Shown: positions 39,086 through 48,269, counted from the stretch's first letter. The stretch: DNA of 64,000 bases from Streptococcus sp. 1643 (GCF_006228325.1 NZ_CP040231.1:1127001-1191000); one strand, 5' to 3'. Notes: generated by a model from the sequence alone, not told the origin. A program made the numbers and translations.

Positions 39086-41083
39086 TTAGCCAATCACACT
39101 TCCGTTTGGTACAGCTGGATCAACTGTGAGAAGGGTTAATTTTCCATCATGTTCAGCTGAGAGGATCATTCCTTGACTGACATATTTTTTCATCATCTTG
39201 CGTGGTTTGAGGTTGGCAACGATTTGGACTTTCTTGCCGACCAATTCTTGCTCATTTGGATAGTATTTTGCAATTCCTGAGAGGATTTGACGGTCTTCGC
39301 CATCACCAGCATCTAGGCGGAATTGGAGCAACTTATCAGAATCTTCCACTTTAGAAACTTCTTTGACTTCTGCGACACGGATCTCAACCTTGTCAAAGTC
39401 TTCGAACTTGATTTCATCCTTGTTGAGTTTGAGTTCAACTTCGTCTGGATTCCATTCTTTTTCGACAGCTGGTTTGTTGCCTTCCATTTGTTCCTTGATA
39501 TAGGCAATCTCTTCTTCCATATCCAGACGTGGGAAGATTGGTGTTCCTTTGGCAACGACTGTTACACCTGCAGGGAAATCAGCCAAACTCAAGTTTTCAA
39601 GACTAGAAACTTCTGCTAAACCAAGTTGAGTCAAAACTGCACGACTGGTTTCCATCATAAATGGTTCAATCATGTGAGCTACAACGCGAAGGCTAGCTGC
39701 TAAGTGACTCATAACACTTGCCAATTGGTCACGGTGCTCTTCATCCTTAGCCAAGACCCATGGGGCTGTCTCATCGATGTATTTGTTGGTACGTGAGATA
39801 AGAGTCCATACTGCTTCTAAAGCACGTGGGTAATCAACGGCTTCCATGTGTGTATGGTAGTCTGCGATTGATTGTTCTGCAACCTCAGCAAGAGCATTAT
39901 CAAACTCTGTTACACCCTCTACATAGGCAGGGATTTGACCATCAAAGTACTTGTTGATCATGGAAACCGTACGGTTGAGGAGATTTCCAAGGTCATTGGC
40001 TAGTTCATAGTTGATACGGCCGACGTAGTCCTCAGGAGTAAAGGTTCCGTCTGAACCGACTGGAAGACTACGCATGAGGTAGTAACGAAGTGGATCAAGT
40101 CCATAACGTTCTACTAGCATTTCAGGATAGACCACATTCCCTTTAGACTTAGACATCTTGCCGTCTTTCATGACGAACCAACCGTGGGCAATCAAGCGGT
40201 CAGGCAATTTCATATCCAACATCATGAGAAGGATTAGCCAGTAGATTGAGTGGAAACGAAGAATGTCTTTTCCGACCATGTGGAAGACTGTTCCATTCCA
40301 GAATTTATCATAGTTAGCATGTTCGTCTTGACCGTAACCAAGAGCAGTCGCATAGTTGAGAAGGGCATCAATCCAAACGTAGACAACATGTTTTGGATTG
40401 GATGGGACTGGCACACCCCAGGTAAAGGTTGTACGAGAAACCGCTAAGTCTTCCAAACCTGGCTCAATAAAGTTACGAAGCATTTCATTAAGACGACCAT
40501 CTGGAGTGATGAAGTCAGGGTGAGATTTGAAAAATTCTACCAAACGATCTTGGTATTTGCTGAGGCGAAGGAAATAAGACTCTTCTGAAACCCATTCAAC
40601 CTCGTGACCTGATGGAGCAATACCGCCCGTTACATTTCCAGCTTCATCACGGAAAACTTCTGCAAGCTGGCTTTCTGTAAAGAATTCTTCATCTGAAACT
40701 GAATACCAACCAGAATATTCACCTAGGTAGATGTCATCTTGAGCAAGTAAACGTTCAAAGACTTGCGCCACTACTTTTTCATGGTAGTCATCCGTCGTAC
40801 GGATAAATTTATCGTACGAGATATCAAGTAATTGCCAGAGTTCTTTGACACCAACTGCCATCCCATCAACATAGGCTTGAGGTGTGATGCCAGCTTCTTC
40901 CGCTTTTTGCTGGATTTTCTGACCATGCTCGTCAAGACCTGTCAGATAAAAGACATCGTAGCCCATGAGGCGTTTGTAGCGAGCTAGGACATCACAAGCG
41001 ATGGTTGTGTAGGCAGAACCAATATGAAGTTTACCAGATGGATAGTAAATCGGTGTTGTAATATAAAAATTCTTTTCAGACAT
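39086..41083 (-). CDS. metG: Methionyl-tRNA synthetase
   Basis: 665 aa. HIGH-type motif K-L-H-I-G-S (18-23) and K-M-S-K-S loop. The family's zinc-knuckle cysteines are absent, as in the Bacillus-type subclass. A C-terminal Trbp111-like tRNA-binding domain (about 560-665) adds affinity and dimerisation. Start M-S-E-K-N-F with AAGGAA; the longer frame to 41125 crosses the leader. Extended -10 TGA-TATAAT at 41129-41137. No T-box seen in the short leader. Confidence 0.96.
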   Translation of the reverse strand: MSEKNFYITTPIYYPSGKLHIGSAYTTIACDVLARYKRLMGYDVFYLTGLDEHGQKIQQKAEEAGITPQAYVDGMAVGVKELWQLLDISYDKFIRTTDDYHEKVVAQVFERLLAQDDIYLGEYSGWYSVSDEEFFTESQLAEVFRDEAGNVTGGIAPSGHEVEWVSEESYFLRLSKYQDRLVEFFKSHPDFITPDGRLNEMLRNFIEPGLEDLAVSRTTFTWGVPVPSNPKHVVYVWIDALLNYATALGYGQDEHANYDKFWNGTVFHMVGKDILRFHSIYWLILLMMLDMKLPDRLIAHGWFVMKDGKMSKSKGNVVYPEMLVERYGLDPLRYYLMRSLPVGSDGTFTPEDYVGRINYELANDLGNLLNRTVSMINKYFDGQIPAYVEGVTEFDNALAEVAEQSIADYHTHMEAVDYPRALEAVWTLISRTNKYIDETAPWVLAKDEEHRDQLASVMSHLAASLRVVAHMIEPFMMETSRAVLTQLGLAEVSSLENLSLADFPAGVTVVAKGTPIFPRLDMEEEIAYIKEQMEGNKPAVEKEWNPDEVELKLNKDEIKFEDFDKVEIRVAEVKEVSKVEDSDKLLQFRLDAGDGEDRQILSGIAKYYPNEQELVGKKVQIVANLKPRKMMKKYVSQGMILSAEHDGKLTLLTVDPAVPNGSVIG

Positions 41084-41171
41084 AATTTTTCCTTTCCAGG
41101 CAAATGAAACCTGTTTTTCTAACACTTCATTATATCATATTTTTAGTGATTTTCGATAGGAAAATCCATAC

Positions 41172-41208
41172 AAAAACAAGATAGACAAATGTCCATCTTG
41201 TTTTTTTC
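41172..41208 (-). terminator. Terminator of the MacAB-like operon
   Basis: AACAAGAT-GGACA/TGTCT-ATCTTGTT stem with one mismatch and a T-run on each side; lies 10 nt past the permease stop. Confidence 0.85.
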
Positions 41209-41219
41209 TGTTCTATATC

Positions 41220-42479
41220 TTATTCATAGCGAAGAGCTTCGATTGGATCAAGCTTAGAGGCTTTATTGGCCGGCAAGACTCCGAAAATCATCCCAACACT
41301 TGCTGACACAGCCAAGCTAAAGAGAGCGATTGGGAGGGAAACCCCAACTTCGATACCTGCAATCATGTTTTGAAGCAATACTCCAGCTAACATGGTCATT
41401 CCAGCAGCAATCCCAAGACCGATGACACCACCTAGCAAGGTCAAGATCATGGATTCAATCAAAAACTGTACCAAGATATTAGCCCGAGTAGCTCCGAGAG
41501 CTTTCCGCAGACCAATCTCACGCGTGCGTTCTGTCACCGAAACCAGCATGATATTCATAACACCAGTTCCCCCGACAAAGAGAGAGATTCCTGCGATGGC
41601 ACTGATAATGGTTGTCATAAAACCAAATAGTTGTTGTACCTCTTGGAAGGCGGCAGTTGCATCCGCAACTTGGTACTCCCCTTGTTGAAGACCTGCAATC
41701 TCAGTCAGTTTTCGAGCCAACTCTGGACCCAAGGTCTGCGTTAGACTAGTATCATTGACACGAAAGACGATGTTCGAGATTTCATCAGTATTAAAATTGG
41801 CTGCTAGAGAGATATTGGTCGTAATTGGAAGACCACCAATCCCAAAGGCTTTAGCAGTTTTAGCTTCATTGCTACTATAAACGCCAATCACACGGTAACT
41901 AAATTCATTGACAGAGATGATTTGATTAACCGCAGCTTCTGGACTATCAAACAAACTCTTGGCTAGTTCTTCATCCAGCAAAATCACACTGGCAAATTCC
42001 TTGTAGTCTTGCGGTCTTAGACTTCTACCCGCAACGATTTCATTTTCAACTGCGTTCATGTAGGTGCTATTTCCGCCTGTCAGAGTCGCTCGTTCAACCT
42101 TCTTATCCTTATAAGACAAGGTAACGTTGGTCGAGTTGGTGACATAGTAACTGTCTACTCCTTTAAGTTTAGCAGCCTCCTTGACCCAAGACTCCAGTGG
42201 TTTTGGTGGTTCAACATGAACATCCTCTTCTTTCCCACTGACTGTCAAAGCGGATTGTTTCTGCGTAAAGGAGCCGTCCTTGCTTTTGATAGGAGAGAAA
42301 AAGACGTGGATATCCTTCTGCGATTTGGTCATGTTTTTATTGACCTGACGCGACATGGAGTCTCCCAGAGCCATGATGACAACGACAGACGAAACTCCGA
42401 TGATAATCCCAATCATGGTGAGGAAGGAACGCATCTTGTGGGCCATGATGGATGAAAAGGCAAATTTCAGATTCTGCAT
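41220..42479 (-). CDS. MacB-type ABC efflux permease
   Basis: 419 aa: membrane helix 1 (about 15-38), large extracellular domain (40-285), then three helices with the FtsX fold (G-T-G-V-M-N-I-M-L-V-S-V-T-E-R-T-R-E-I-G-L-R-K-A-L-G-A). This four-helix layout defines MacB/YknZ permeases. Pneumococcal homologues form a MacAB-like pump linked to resistance to antimicrobial peptides and some antibiotics; substrate here is inferred. One base after the ATPase gene. Confidence 0.9.
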   Translation of the reverse strand: MQNLKFAFSSIMAHKMRSFLTMIGIIIGVSSVVVIMALGDSMSRQVNKNMTKSQKDIHVFFSPIKSKDGSFTQKQSALTVSGKEEDVHVEPPKPLESWVKEAAKLKGVDSYYVTNSTNVTLSYKDKKVERATLTGGNSTYMNAVENEIVAGRSLRPQDYKEFASVILLDEELAKSLFDSPEAAVNQIISVNEFSYRVIGVYSSNEAKTAKAFGIGGLPITTNISLAANFNTDEISNIVFRVNDTSLTQTLGPELARKLTEIAGLQQGEYQVADATAAFQEVQQLFGFMTTIISAIAGISLFVGGTGVMNIMLVSVTERTREIGLRKALGATRANILVQFLIESMILTLLGGVIGLGIAAGMTMLAGVLLQNMIAGIEVGVSLPIALFSLAVSASVGMIFGVLPANKASKLDPIEALRYE

Positions 42480-42480
42480 C

Positions 42481-43182
42481 TTAGTTTTCCTCCTTTTCTA
42501 CCTGAGCACTGTCAGACGAGATGATCCCATCACGAATAACAATCTGGCGTTTGGCATAGGCAGCAATCTCAGGTTCATGCGTGACCATGATAATGGTTTT
42601 CCCTTCCTTGTTTAACTCCACCAACAACTGCATGATTTGATTTCCTGTCTTGGTATCCAAGGCTCCTGTAGGTTCGTCTGCTAGGATGATAGAGGGATTA
42701 TTTACCAAGGCACGCGCAATCGCTACACGTTGTTTTTGACCACCTGATAACTCGGAAGGCAAATGATGACTGCGCTCCGTCAGCTCAACCTTTTCCAGAA
42801 ATTCCTCAGCCAATTTCCGACGTTTTGAAGCCGAAACACCAGCGTAAATCAAGGGCAATTCGACATTTTGAAGCGCATTGAGTTTGGACAAGAGAAAGAA
42901 CTGCTGAAAGACAAAGCCGATTTGCTGGTTGCGGACCTTGGCCAGTTGTTTCTCTCCAAGACCTGCTACTTCTTGGCCATCAAGATAATACTCTCCACTG
43001 GTTGGTGTATCCAACATTCCAATGGTATTCATCAAAGTGGACTTACCAGAACCAGAAGGTCCCATAATGGCAACAAACTCACCTTCATGAACTTCTAGAT
43101 TGATATTTTTAAGGACCTGCAGTTCTTGGTCACCATTTCGATAACTCCTGCAGATATTTTTGAGACTAATTAGTTTCTTCAT
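42481..43182 (-). CDS. MacB-type ABC efflux ATPase
   Basis: 233 aa. Walker A G-P-S-G-S-G-K-S-T, Q-loop V-F-Q-Q-F-F-L, signature L-S-G-G-Q-K-Q-R, Walker B I-I-L-A-D-E-P-T-G-A-L-D. LolD/MacB branch of ABC ATPases, which use ATP to drive mechanotransmission rather than alternating access. Overlaps the adaptor gene by 17 bp. Confidence 0.93.
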   Translation of the reverse strand: MKKLISLKNICRSYRNGDQELQVLKNINLEVHEGEFVAIMGPSGSGKSTLMNTIGMLDTPTSGEYYLDGQEVAGLGEKQLAKVRNQQIGFVFQQFFLLSKLNALQNVELPLIYAGVSASKRRKLAEEFLEKVELTERSHHLPSELSGGQKQRVAIARALVNNPSIILADEPTGALDTKTGNQIMQLLVELNKEGKTIIMVTHEPEIAAYAKRQIVIRDGIISSDSAQVEKEEN

Positions 43183-44350
43183 CAGCCTTCACCTCTTTTC
43201 CTTCTTCCAAGGAAGATGTTGGATTACTGATGACCTTGGCTCCGTCTGTCACACCTGAAGTAATTTCTTGATTGTCTGCATCCGCATTCCCCAAAGTAAC
43301 TTCTACCTTCTTCGCTTTTTTCTGGTCGTCAACGACCCAGACATAGTTTTTGTCATTTTCGGTAACAACACTTGTCAAAGGAACAAGGATGGCTTTACTC
43401 TTGTTTTTGACTTCCACACTGACAGAGAAGCCTTGTTTCAACTCACCGATATCGCTAGTCACATCAACAGTATAAGGATACTTAGATCCAGTATTCCCTC
43501 CAAGAGCTGCATTTGCTGCTTCTCCATTGTTCTTAGGATAATCAGAAATATAGCTGATTTTTCCTGTCCAGCTCTTATCTTGGTAAACCTTCGAAGTAAA
43601 GGTAACTTCTTGGCCTACAGAAAGGTTAGCAAGGTTGTATTCAGACAACTCCCCTTTGACCTGCAAGTTTTCATTACTTACGACATGTACTACCACTTGG
43701 CTGTTACCCGTTGGCGATTTGGAAACATTACGATTAACTTCAACTACAGTCCCTTCTAGTGTACTGAGGACAGTTGCAGCATCCAGCTGAGCTTGAGCCT
43801 TGTTGAGCTGAGCCACAGCATCTGCACGGTTATCCTTGGCATCACTGATTTGAGAATCAATAGAAGATACGGAAGAAGTCGCTGCTTGCGCTTGTTCTGG
43901 GAGTCCTGCTTCTGTTGGAACTTGTGGGGAAGCTGGTACAGCTGATGCATTTTCACGAGCTTTGTTTAACTCCTCGATATGACGGTCTGCCTTTGCAACT
44001 GCACGATCGGCTGCATCATAGGCAGCTTGAGCATCTGCACTGCTGTATTTGACCAAAGCTTGTCCTTCTTCGACCTTGTCTCCAACCGAAACGAGAATTT
44101 CATCTAAATCTCCCTTACTAGCATCAAAATAAACGTATTGTTCATTTTTTGCTGTAACCGTACCTGACAAGAGAACCGATGAAGCAACAGAACCTTCCTT
44201 AGCAGTAACGATATGAGAGGTTTCCTCCTTGACAGCTGACTGGGAAGGTTGTCTAAAAATCAAAATCCCCGCAGCACCGATAACAATAGCACTGGCAACA
44301 CCAATCGCTGTGTATAATTGCCATTTTTTTGCCTTCTTATTTCTTTTCAT
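43166..44350 (-). CDS. MacA-type membrane fusion (adaptor) protein
   Basis: 394 aa: N-terminal membrane anchor (about 12-32), barrel-sandwich/lipoyl halves around a helical hairpin with Q/A-rich coiled coil (about 110-195), then beta-barrel and membrane-proximal domains. In Gram-positives the adaptor guides substrate across the cell wall zone. First gene of the three-gene operon; AAGGAG site and a consensus-like promoter carrying direct repeats. Confidence 0.9.
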   Translation of the reverse strand: MKRNKKAKKWQLYTAIGVASAIVIGAAGILIFRQPSQSAVKEETSHIVTAKEGSVASSVLLSGTVTAKNEQYVYFDASKGDLDEILVSVGDKVEEGQALVKYSSADAQAAYDAADRAVAKADRHIEELNKARENASAVPASPQVPTEAGLPEQAQAATSSVSSIDSQISDAKDNRADAVAQLNKAQAQLDAATVLSTLEGTVVEVNRNVSKSPTGNSQVVVHVVSNENLQVKGELSEYNLANLSVGQEVTFTSKVYQDKSWTGKISYISDYPKNNGEAANAALGGNTGSKYPYTVDVTSDIGELKQGFSVSVEVKNKSKAILVPLTSVVTENDKNYVWVVDDQKKAKKVEVTLGNADADNQEITSGVTDGAKVISNPTSSLEEGKEVKADEETN

Positions 44351-44386
44351 TTTTAAGCTCCTTTATTCTTTTGCCTTACAAAAACC

Positions 44387-44447
44387 ATTATATCAGAAAC
44401 ACCAAGCCCAAACAATGTCAGTTCAGATGGAAACAATGACAATTCAG
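44387..44447 (-). promoter_or_regulatory. MacAB-like operon promoter with 21-bp-spaced direct repeats
   Basis: -35 TTGTTT (44410-44415), 17-bp spacer, extended -10 TGA-TATAAT (44387-44395). On the plus strand AAACAATGTCAGTTCAG (44410-44426) is repeated as AAACAATGACAATTCAG (44431-44447), 15 of 17 identical, exactly two helical turns apart. Looks like an operator for a dimeric regulator. Confidence 0.65.
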
Positions 44448-44558
44448 GATCATTATTTCGTTCGGTATTCGTTTATTGGATTATTGTGCTAGATATATAA
44501 TACAATATCTTTTTGAATTTGGCAAGCGTTTTTATAATTTTTTTATCGTAGCAGATTT

Positions 44559-44587
44559 TTGCATTCAAAAAATAAAAACGATAGAAT
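44559..44587 (+). promoter_or_regulatory. gor promoter
   Basis: -35 TTGCAT (44559-44564), 17-bp spacer, -10 TAGAAT (44582-44587). Another TATAAT lies upstream near 44493. Confidence 0.65.
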
Positions 44588-44616
44588 ATGACTATCAAAG
44601 CTATAAGGAGTTTTCT

Positions 44617-45963
44617 ATGAGAGAATATGATATCATCGCCATCGGTGGAGGAAGCGGCGGCATTGCCACTATGAACCGCGCTGGCGAACACGGTGCTAAA
44701 GCTGCTGTTATCGAAGAGAAAAAATTAGGTGGAACCTGCGTCAATGTCGGCTGTGTTCCTAAAAAAATCATGTGGTATGGAGCGCAAATCGCTGAAAGCT
44801 TCCACCACTACGGCCCTGACTATGGTTTTACAAGTTCAGATGTTCAATTTGATTTCGCAAAACTTCGTCAAAATCGTGAAGCCTACATCGACCGTGCCCG
44901 CTCATCTTATGATGGAAGTTTCAAGCGCAATGGGGTTGATTTGATTGAAGGTCGTGCTCATTTCGTTGATTCCCACACAGTCAGCGTCAATGGTGAATTG
45001 ATTCGTGCCAAGCATATCGTGATTGCGACTGGGGCTCGTCCAAGCATCCCAACTATTCCTGGAGCTGAACTCGGTGGCAGCTCAGACGATGTCTTTGCTT
45101 GGGAGCAACTTCCTGAATCCGTTGCGATTCTTGGAGCTGGCTATATCGCTGTTGAATTAGCAGGTGTTCTCCACGCACTCGGAGTAAAAACTGATTTGTT
45201 TGTCCGCCGTGATCGTCCCTTGCGTGGTTTTGACAGCTACATCGTTGAAGGACTTGTCAATGAAATGGAAAAAACGGGTCTACCTTTGCACACACACAAG
45301 GTACCCGTCAAGCTCGAAGAAACGGAGCAAGGTATTACCATTCATTTCGAAGATGGTTCTAGTCACACTGCAAGCCAAGTTATCTGGGCTACTGGACGCC
45401 GTCCAAATGTAGATGGTCTTGAGTTAGAAAAGGCTGGCGTCACACTCAACCAACGTGGATTTATCCAAGTGGATGAGTATCAAAATACTGTTGTAGATGG
45501 TATTTATGCCCTTGGAGACGTTACTGGTGAGAAGGAACTAACTCCAGTAGCCATCAAGGCAGGACGTACCCTATCTGAACGCCTTTTCAACGGAAAAACA
45601 AATGCCAAGATGGATTACAGAACTATCCCTACTGTTGTCTTCTCCCACCCAGCAATCGGAACAGTCGGTTTAACTGAAGATCAAGCTATCAAAGAATACG
45701 GCCAAGATAACATCAAAGTCTACAAGTCAAGCTTTGCATCTATGTACTCAGCCGTTACAAACCATCGTCAAGAATCGCGCTTCAAACTTATCACCGCTGG
45801 TGCTGACGAAAAAGTTGTTGGTCTTCACGGACTTGGTTACGGAGTGGATGAGATGATTCAAGGATTCGCTGTTGCCATCAAGATGGGTGCAACCAAGGCA
45901 GACTTTGATGCTACAGTAGCTATCCACCCAACTGCCTCAGAAGAATTTGTAACCATGCGCTAA
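44617..45963 (+). CDS. gor: Glutathione-disulfide reductase
   Basis: 448 aa. FAD motif G-G-G-S-G-G, redox disulfide Cys41/Cys46 ([11 protein letters not shown]), NADPH motif [10 protein letters not shown]-terminal dimer motif H-P-T-A-S-E-E. Recycles GSSG; streptococci of this group usually import glutathione. Start M-R-E-Y-D-I with AAGGAG; the upstream in-frame stretch to 44476 is leader. Own terminator follows. Confidence 0.96.
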   Translation: MREYDIIAIGGGSGGIATMNRAGEHGAKAAVIEEKKLGGTCVNVGCVPKKIMWYGAQIAESFHHYGPDYGFTSSDVQFDFAKLRQNREAYIDRARSSYDGSFKRNGVDLIEGRAHFVDSHTVSVNGELIRAKHIVIATGARPSIPTIPGAELGGSSDDVFAWEQLPESVAILGAGYIAVELAGVLHALGVKTDLFVRRDRPLRGFDSYIVEGLVNEMEKTGLPLHTHKVPVKLEETEQGITIHFEDGSSHTASQVIWATGRRPNVDGLELEKAGVTLNQRGFIQVDEYQNTVVDGIYALGDVTGEKELTPVAIKAGRTLSERLFNGKTNAKMDYRTIPTVVFSHPAIGTVGLTEDQAIKEYGQDNIKVYKSSFASMYSAVTNHRQESRFKLITAGADEKVVGLHGLGYGVDEMIQGFAVAIKMGATKADFDATVAIHPTASEEFVTMR

Positions 45964-45969
45964 TTATCA

Positions 45970-45997
45970 CAAGAGACCTCTTGAGGTCTCTTTTTAC
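45970..45997 (+). terminator. gor terminator
   Basis: AGAGACCTC/GAGGTCTCT 9-bp perfect stem, then TTTTT. Confidence 0.9.
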
Positions 45998-46021
45998 ATG
46001 CAAAATCGGCTGTTACAAAAA

Positions 46022-46105
46022 TTGTTACCTTAGTTAAAAGAATAGGTTGACTTTTGTTTCTGAATTAGTATAATAGTTACTATAATTTTGAAAAGAGGTT
46101 AACAG
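46022..46105 (+). promoter_or_regulatory. bioY promoter with two BirA-like operators
   Basis: -35 TTGACT (46047-46052), 16-bp spacer, -10 TATAAT (46069-46074). Site 1: TTGTTACC-N15-GGTTGACTT (46022-46053), whose right arm covers the -35. Site 2: TAGTTACT-N15-GGTTAACAG (46074-46105), between -10 and start, covering the ribosome site. Both follow the BirA layout TTGTTAACC-N(14-16)-GGTTAACAA. Confidence 0.55.
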
Positions 46106-46107
46106 TT

Positions 46108-46644
46108 TTGAAAAAAGCTCATATCTATGCTATCCCTGCTATCGGTGCTGCTCTCATTGCCGTTTTGGCACAAATCAGTCTCCCTATCGGTCCTGTACCC
46201 TTTACTTTGCAAAACTTTGCAATCGGTCTGATTGCTACTGTTTTTAGACCCAGAGAAGCTGTTCTATCTGTAGCTCTCTATCTCCTGCTTGGTTCCATTG
46301 GTTTACCTGTTTTTGCAGGGGGAGGAGCTGGTTTTCACGTTTTATTCGGTCCAAGTGCAGGCTATCTTTGGTTCGACCTTGTTTATGCTGGACTTACATC
46401 TTATCTCATTCATCAAAATAGTGGCTACATTCGCATTTTCCTGGCCAACCTCTTGGGTGACTCCCTCGTCTTTGTCGGAGGTATTCTCAGCCTCCACTTC
46501 CTTGCTGGGATGCCATTTGATAAGGCGCTTGCAGTAGGTGTCCTTCCCTTTATCCTCCCTGACCTTGGTAAGATCATTGCCATTAGTTTCATTGGTCGTC
46601 CCCTACTAGAACGATTGAAAAGCCTTCCATATTTTTCAAGATAA
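46108..46644 (+). CDS. bioY: Biotin transporter substrate-binding component BioY
   Basis: 178 aa, about six helices, with the BioY signature (P-I-G-P-V-P-F-T-L-Q-N-F, G-L-P-V-F-A-G-G-G-A-G, G-P-S-A-G-Y-L). S-component that captures biotin and docks with a shared ECF energizing module encoded elsewhere. Start is TTG with AGAGG 9 nt upstream, (M)-K-K-A-H-I-Y-A. No biotin synthesis genes nearby, consistent with auxotrophy. Confidence 0.93.
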   Translation: MKKAHIYAIPAIGAALIAVLAQISLPIGPVPFTLQNFAIGLIATVFRPREAVLSVALYLLLGSIGLPVFAGGGAGFHVLFGPSAGYLWFDLVYAGLTSYLIHQNSGYIRIFLANLLGDSLVFVGGILSLHFLAGMPFDKALAVGVLPFILPDLGKIIAISFIGRPLLERLKSLPYFSR

Positions 46645-46647
46645 AAG

Positions 46648-46680
46648 AATAGTCCAGAACAATTGTTCTGGACTATTTCC
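46648..46680 (+). terminator. bioY terminator, 30-bp perfect palindrome
   Basis: 46648-46677 is perfectly self-complementary around AATT, followed by a short T-run. Confidence 0.85.
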
Positions 46681-47035
46681 TTTCTAAGAATCAACTGTAC
46701 ACTATTTAGCTACTTGACTATTCTTATACCGGTATGAATATTAATCGTTTTATTCTTCAAATTATAGCTATTCACGATATGCAAAGTAGAAAAGTATTCT
46801 AATTGATTCAACCCAAATAAGCTTTCATTGATTTTGAAAGGTTAATAACTGTATATTTTCAGAAAACGCATTTTCAATAATAGAGCTATATTTTATAAAT
46901 TATTTGTGATACAATAGAGCTACCTAAAAGATTTAGAAAATTCAATGTTCATTGATTATTTATATTAACTTGAACATTTTGATTTCTTTTAATACAAAAA
47001 TAATTATAAATAATTATAAACAGAAAGGTAATTCT
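46681..47035. other. AT-rich region upstream of the TetR gene
   Basis: No gene seen. It holds a 10-bp palindrome ATACCGGTAT (46726-46735) after TTGACT, a CodY-like 12/15 match at 46854-46868, the repeat AATAGAGCTA twice (46879-46888, 46913-46922) and an extended -10 TGA-TACAAT at 46907-46915 for the TetR gene. The rest is uncharacterised AT-rich DNA. Confidence 0.5.
46879..46922 (+). promoter_or_regulatory. TetR-gene promoter with flanking direct repeats
   Basis: Extended -10 TGA-TACAAT (46907-46915). The 10-mer AATAGAGCTA occurs at 46879-46888 and again at 46913-46922, directly over the predicted start point. A candidate self-regulation operator; inference. Confidence 0.45.
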
Positions 47036-47593
47036 ATGGCAAAGAATACTCGTGAGCTAATCATTAGTTCTCTCATCACACTAGCTAAGAAAAATCCTCA
47101 ACGTAGTTCCTTTACAATGACTGAAATTGCTGCTGAAGCTGGTATTTCACGACAAGCGATTTATCAAAAGCACTTTAACAACTTTGAAGATATTATTGAG
47201 TACATTCACGAAGAGACCAATCAGCACATTTTTAGCGTCTTTAATAAGTACTGCCCTAACAATGATGGAGATCCTATCAGCTTTTTAGCAGACCATATAC
47301 TTCCTCTCATATACGAAAAAAGGGAAGTTATTAACACCTTGTATACCACACAAGCCGACCCATGTTGGAAGGAATTTCTGCGTGGAACATACTCAGAGTG
47401 GGTACTAAAGAATGTCAATTACCAACTGAAATATAATTTTAATAAAGAGGACATCGCTTATATCATTACGACCATGGCCATCTCTTTTATTGAAGTCTGG
47501 ATTCGTAAAGATAATCCAATGCCACCTGAAGAGTATAGAGAGACTTTCATTCAATTGGCTAAGACTTCTCTCTGTGACTATATTGTGTCCTAA
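47036..47593 (+). CDS. TetR-family transcriptional regulator
   Basis: 185 aa. N-terminal helix-turn-helix (about 28-48: F-T-M-T-E-I-A-A-E-A-G-I-S-R-Q-A-I-Y-Q-K-H-F) followed by a helical ligand domain with a conserved-looking W-V-R-K-D region. Start with AAAGG site; the frame extends further upstream but through AT-rich leader. No transporter or enzyme gene is adjacent in the same direction, so its target is unknown. Confidence 0.88.
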   Translation: MAKNTRELIISSLITLAKKNPQRSSFTMTEIAAEAGISRQAIYQKHFNNFEDIIEYIHEETNQHIFSVFNKYCPNNDGDPISFLADHILPLIYEKREVINTLYTTQADPCWKEFLRGTYSEWVLKNVNYQLKYNFNKEDIAYIITTMAISFIEVWIRKDNPMPPEEYRETFIQLAKTSLCDYIVS

Positions 47594-47629
47594 AAAAAGA
47601 ATCTTGAGTTCTACTCAAGATTCTTTTTA
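47592..47629. terminator. Bidirectional terminator TetR gene / ydbC
   Basis: AAAGAATCTTGAG-ttcta-CTCAAGATTCTTT, perfect 13-bp stem with runs of A and T on the two sides. Confidence 0.9.
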
Positions 47630-47845
47630 TTGTCCCCCTTTAAAGGCATCGACCATTACCTGAAATTCTTCATTGGAAAGGGTGATTCCTTTTCCCATTT
47701 TGGTATGGTCGGGGCTCCAAGCGCGAATGTCAAACTTTGCTGGAGCACCATTAAAGCTGACTCTATTTAGTTCTTTTGTCCATCCTTTGTCATTTTCAGA
47801 CAAGGTGAGCAAGTGTTCTTCGATCTCAAATGTAAATTCTGCCAT
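47627..47845 (-). CDS. ydbC: YdbC/PC4-like single-stranded nucleic-acid-binding protein
   Basis: 72 aa with the PC4-type fold seen in L. lactis YdbC: beta strands (F-T-F-E-I-E-E-H-L-L-T-L, W-T-K-E-L-N-R-V-S-F, K-F-D-I-R-A-W) and a C-terminal helix. Binds single-stranded DNA/RNA. The pneumococcal orthologue belongs to the late competence regulon, and a matching combox lies upstream here. AAAGGAG site before ATG. Confidence 0.87.
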   Translation of the reverse strand: MAEFTFEIEEHLLTLSENDKGWTKELNRVSFNGAPAKFDIRAWSPDHTKMGKGITLSNEEFQVMVDAFKGGQ

Positions 47846-47879
47846 TTTAACTCCTTTATGTGATATGCTTTCTATAGTC

Positions 47880-47887
47880 TATTCGTA
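47880..47887 (-). promoter_or_regulatory. ComX combox (CIN box) of ydbC
   Basis: TACGAATA on the minus strand preceded by TTTT, a perfect match to the streptococcal sigma-X promoter core, 34 nt before the ydbC ATG. Confidence 0.8.
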
Positions 47888-47893
47888 AAAATC

Positions 47894-47922
47894 TTGTGGT
47901 TTTTAAGAAAATTTTATATAAT
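47894..47922 (+). promoter_or_regulatory. Promoter of the 106-aa gene
   Basis: -35 TTGTGG (47894-47899), 17-bp spacer, -10 TATAAT (47917-47922). Confidence 0.7.
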
Positions 47923-47948
47923 GTGGATATATAAGAAGGGAGGATTCT

Positions 47949-48269
47949 ATGAGACAGACATTCAAACTAGTTCTAGATAAACTACATGGTTTTCTCAATG
48001 GGAATGATGATCATCCTCAAATTGAGGACAACTCCCTCACTGCTATGATTGAACAAGCCATCCAGAAAAAGACGGCTGTTCATGTCATACTTGCCGAGAC
48101 AAGTTTTACAGGTGATATTGTCAAACACGATGCTAATCGCCAACAAATTATCGTCAAAAATTTTTCAAAAAACGTGACCCGAATCATTCGTATCAGTGAT
48201 ATTAAACGACTTCGTTTTGTTCCCTCAACTGTACAAAAAGCTCAGAAAAGTCTATTTAAGAAAGAGTGA
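47949..48269 (+). CDS. Hypothetical protein, 106 aa, small beta-barrel-like core
   Basis: No family firmly recognised. The central part (T-A-V-H-V-I-L...F-T-G-D-I-V-K-H-D...I-I-V-K-N...I-R-I-S-D-I-K-R-L-R-F) has the alternating strand pattern of Sm-like or YolD-like small barrels, suggesting nucleic-acid binding; this is pattern resemblance only. GGGAGG site before ATG. Divergent from competence-type ydbC, as in pneumococcus. Confidence 0.75.
   Translation: MRQTFKLVLDKLHGFLNGNDDHPQIEDNSLTAMIEQAIQKKTAVHVILAETSFTGDIVKHDANRQQIIVKNFSKNVTRIIRISDIKRLRFVPSTVQKAQKSLFKKE

Noticed and set aside
44464..44471. AACGAATA (minus strand) near the efflux promoter as a combox
   Set aside because: One mismatch to TACGAATA, no T-run before it, and too far from the gene start.
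46854..46868. CodY box upstream of the TetR gene
   Set aside because: Only 12 of 15 positions match in an AT-rich region; could be chance. Mentioned in the gap description only.
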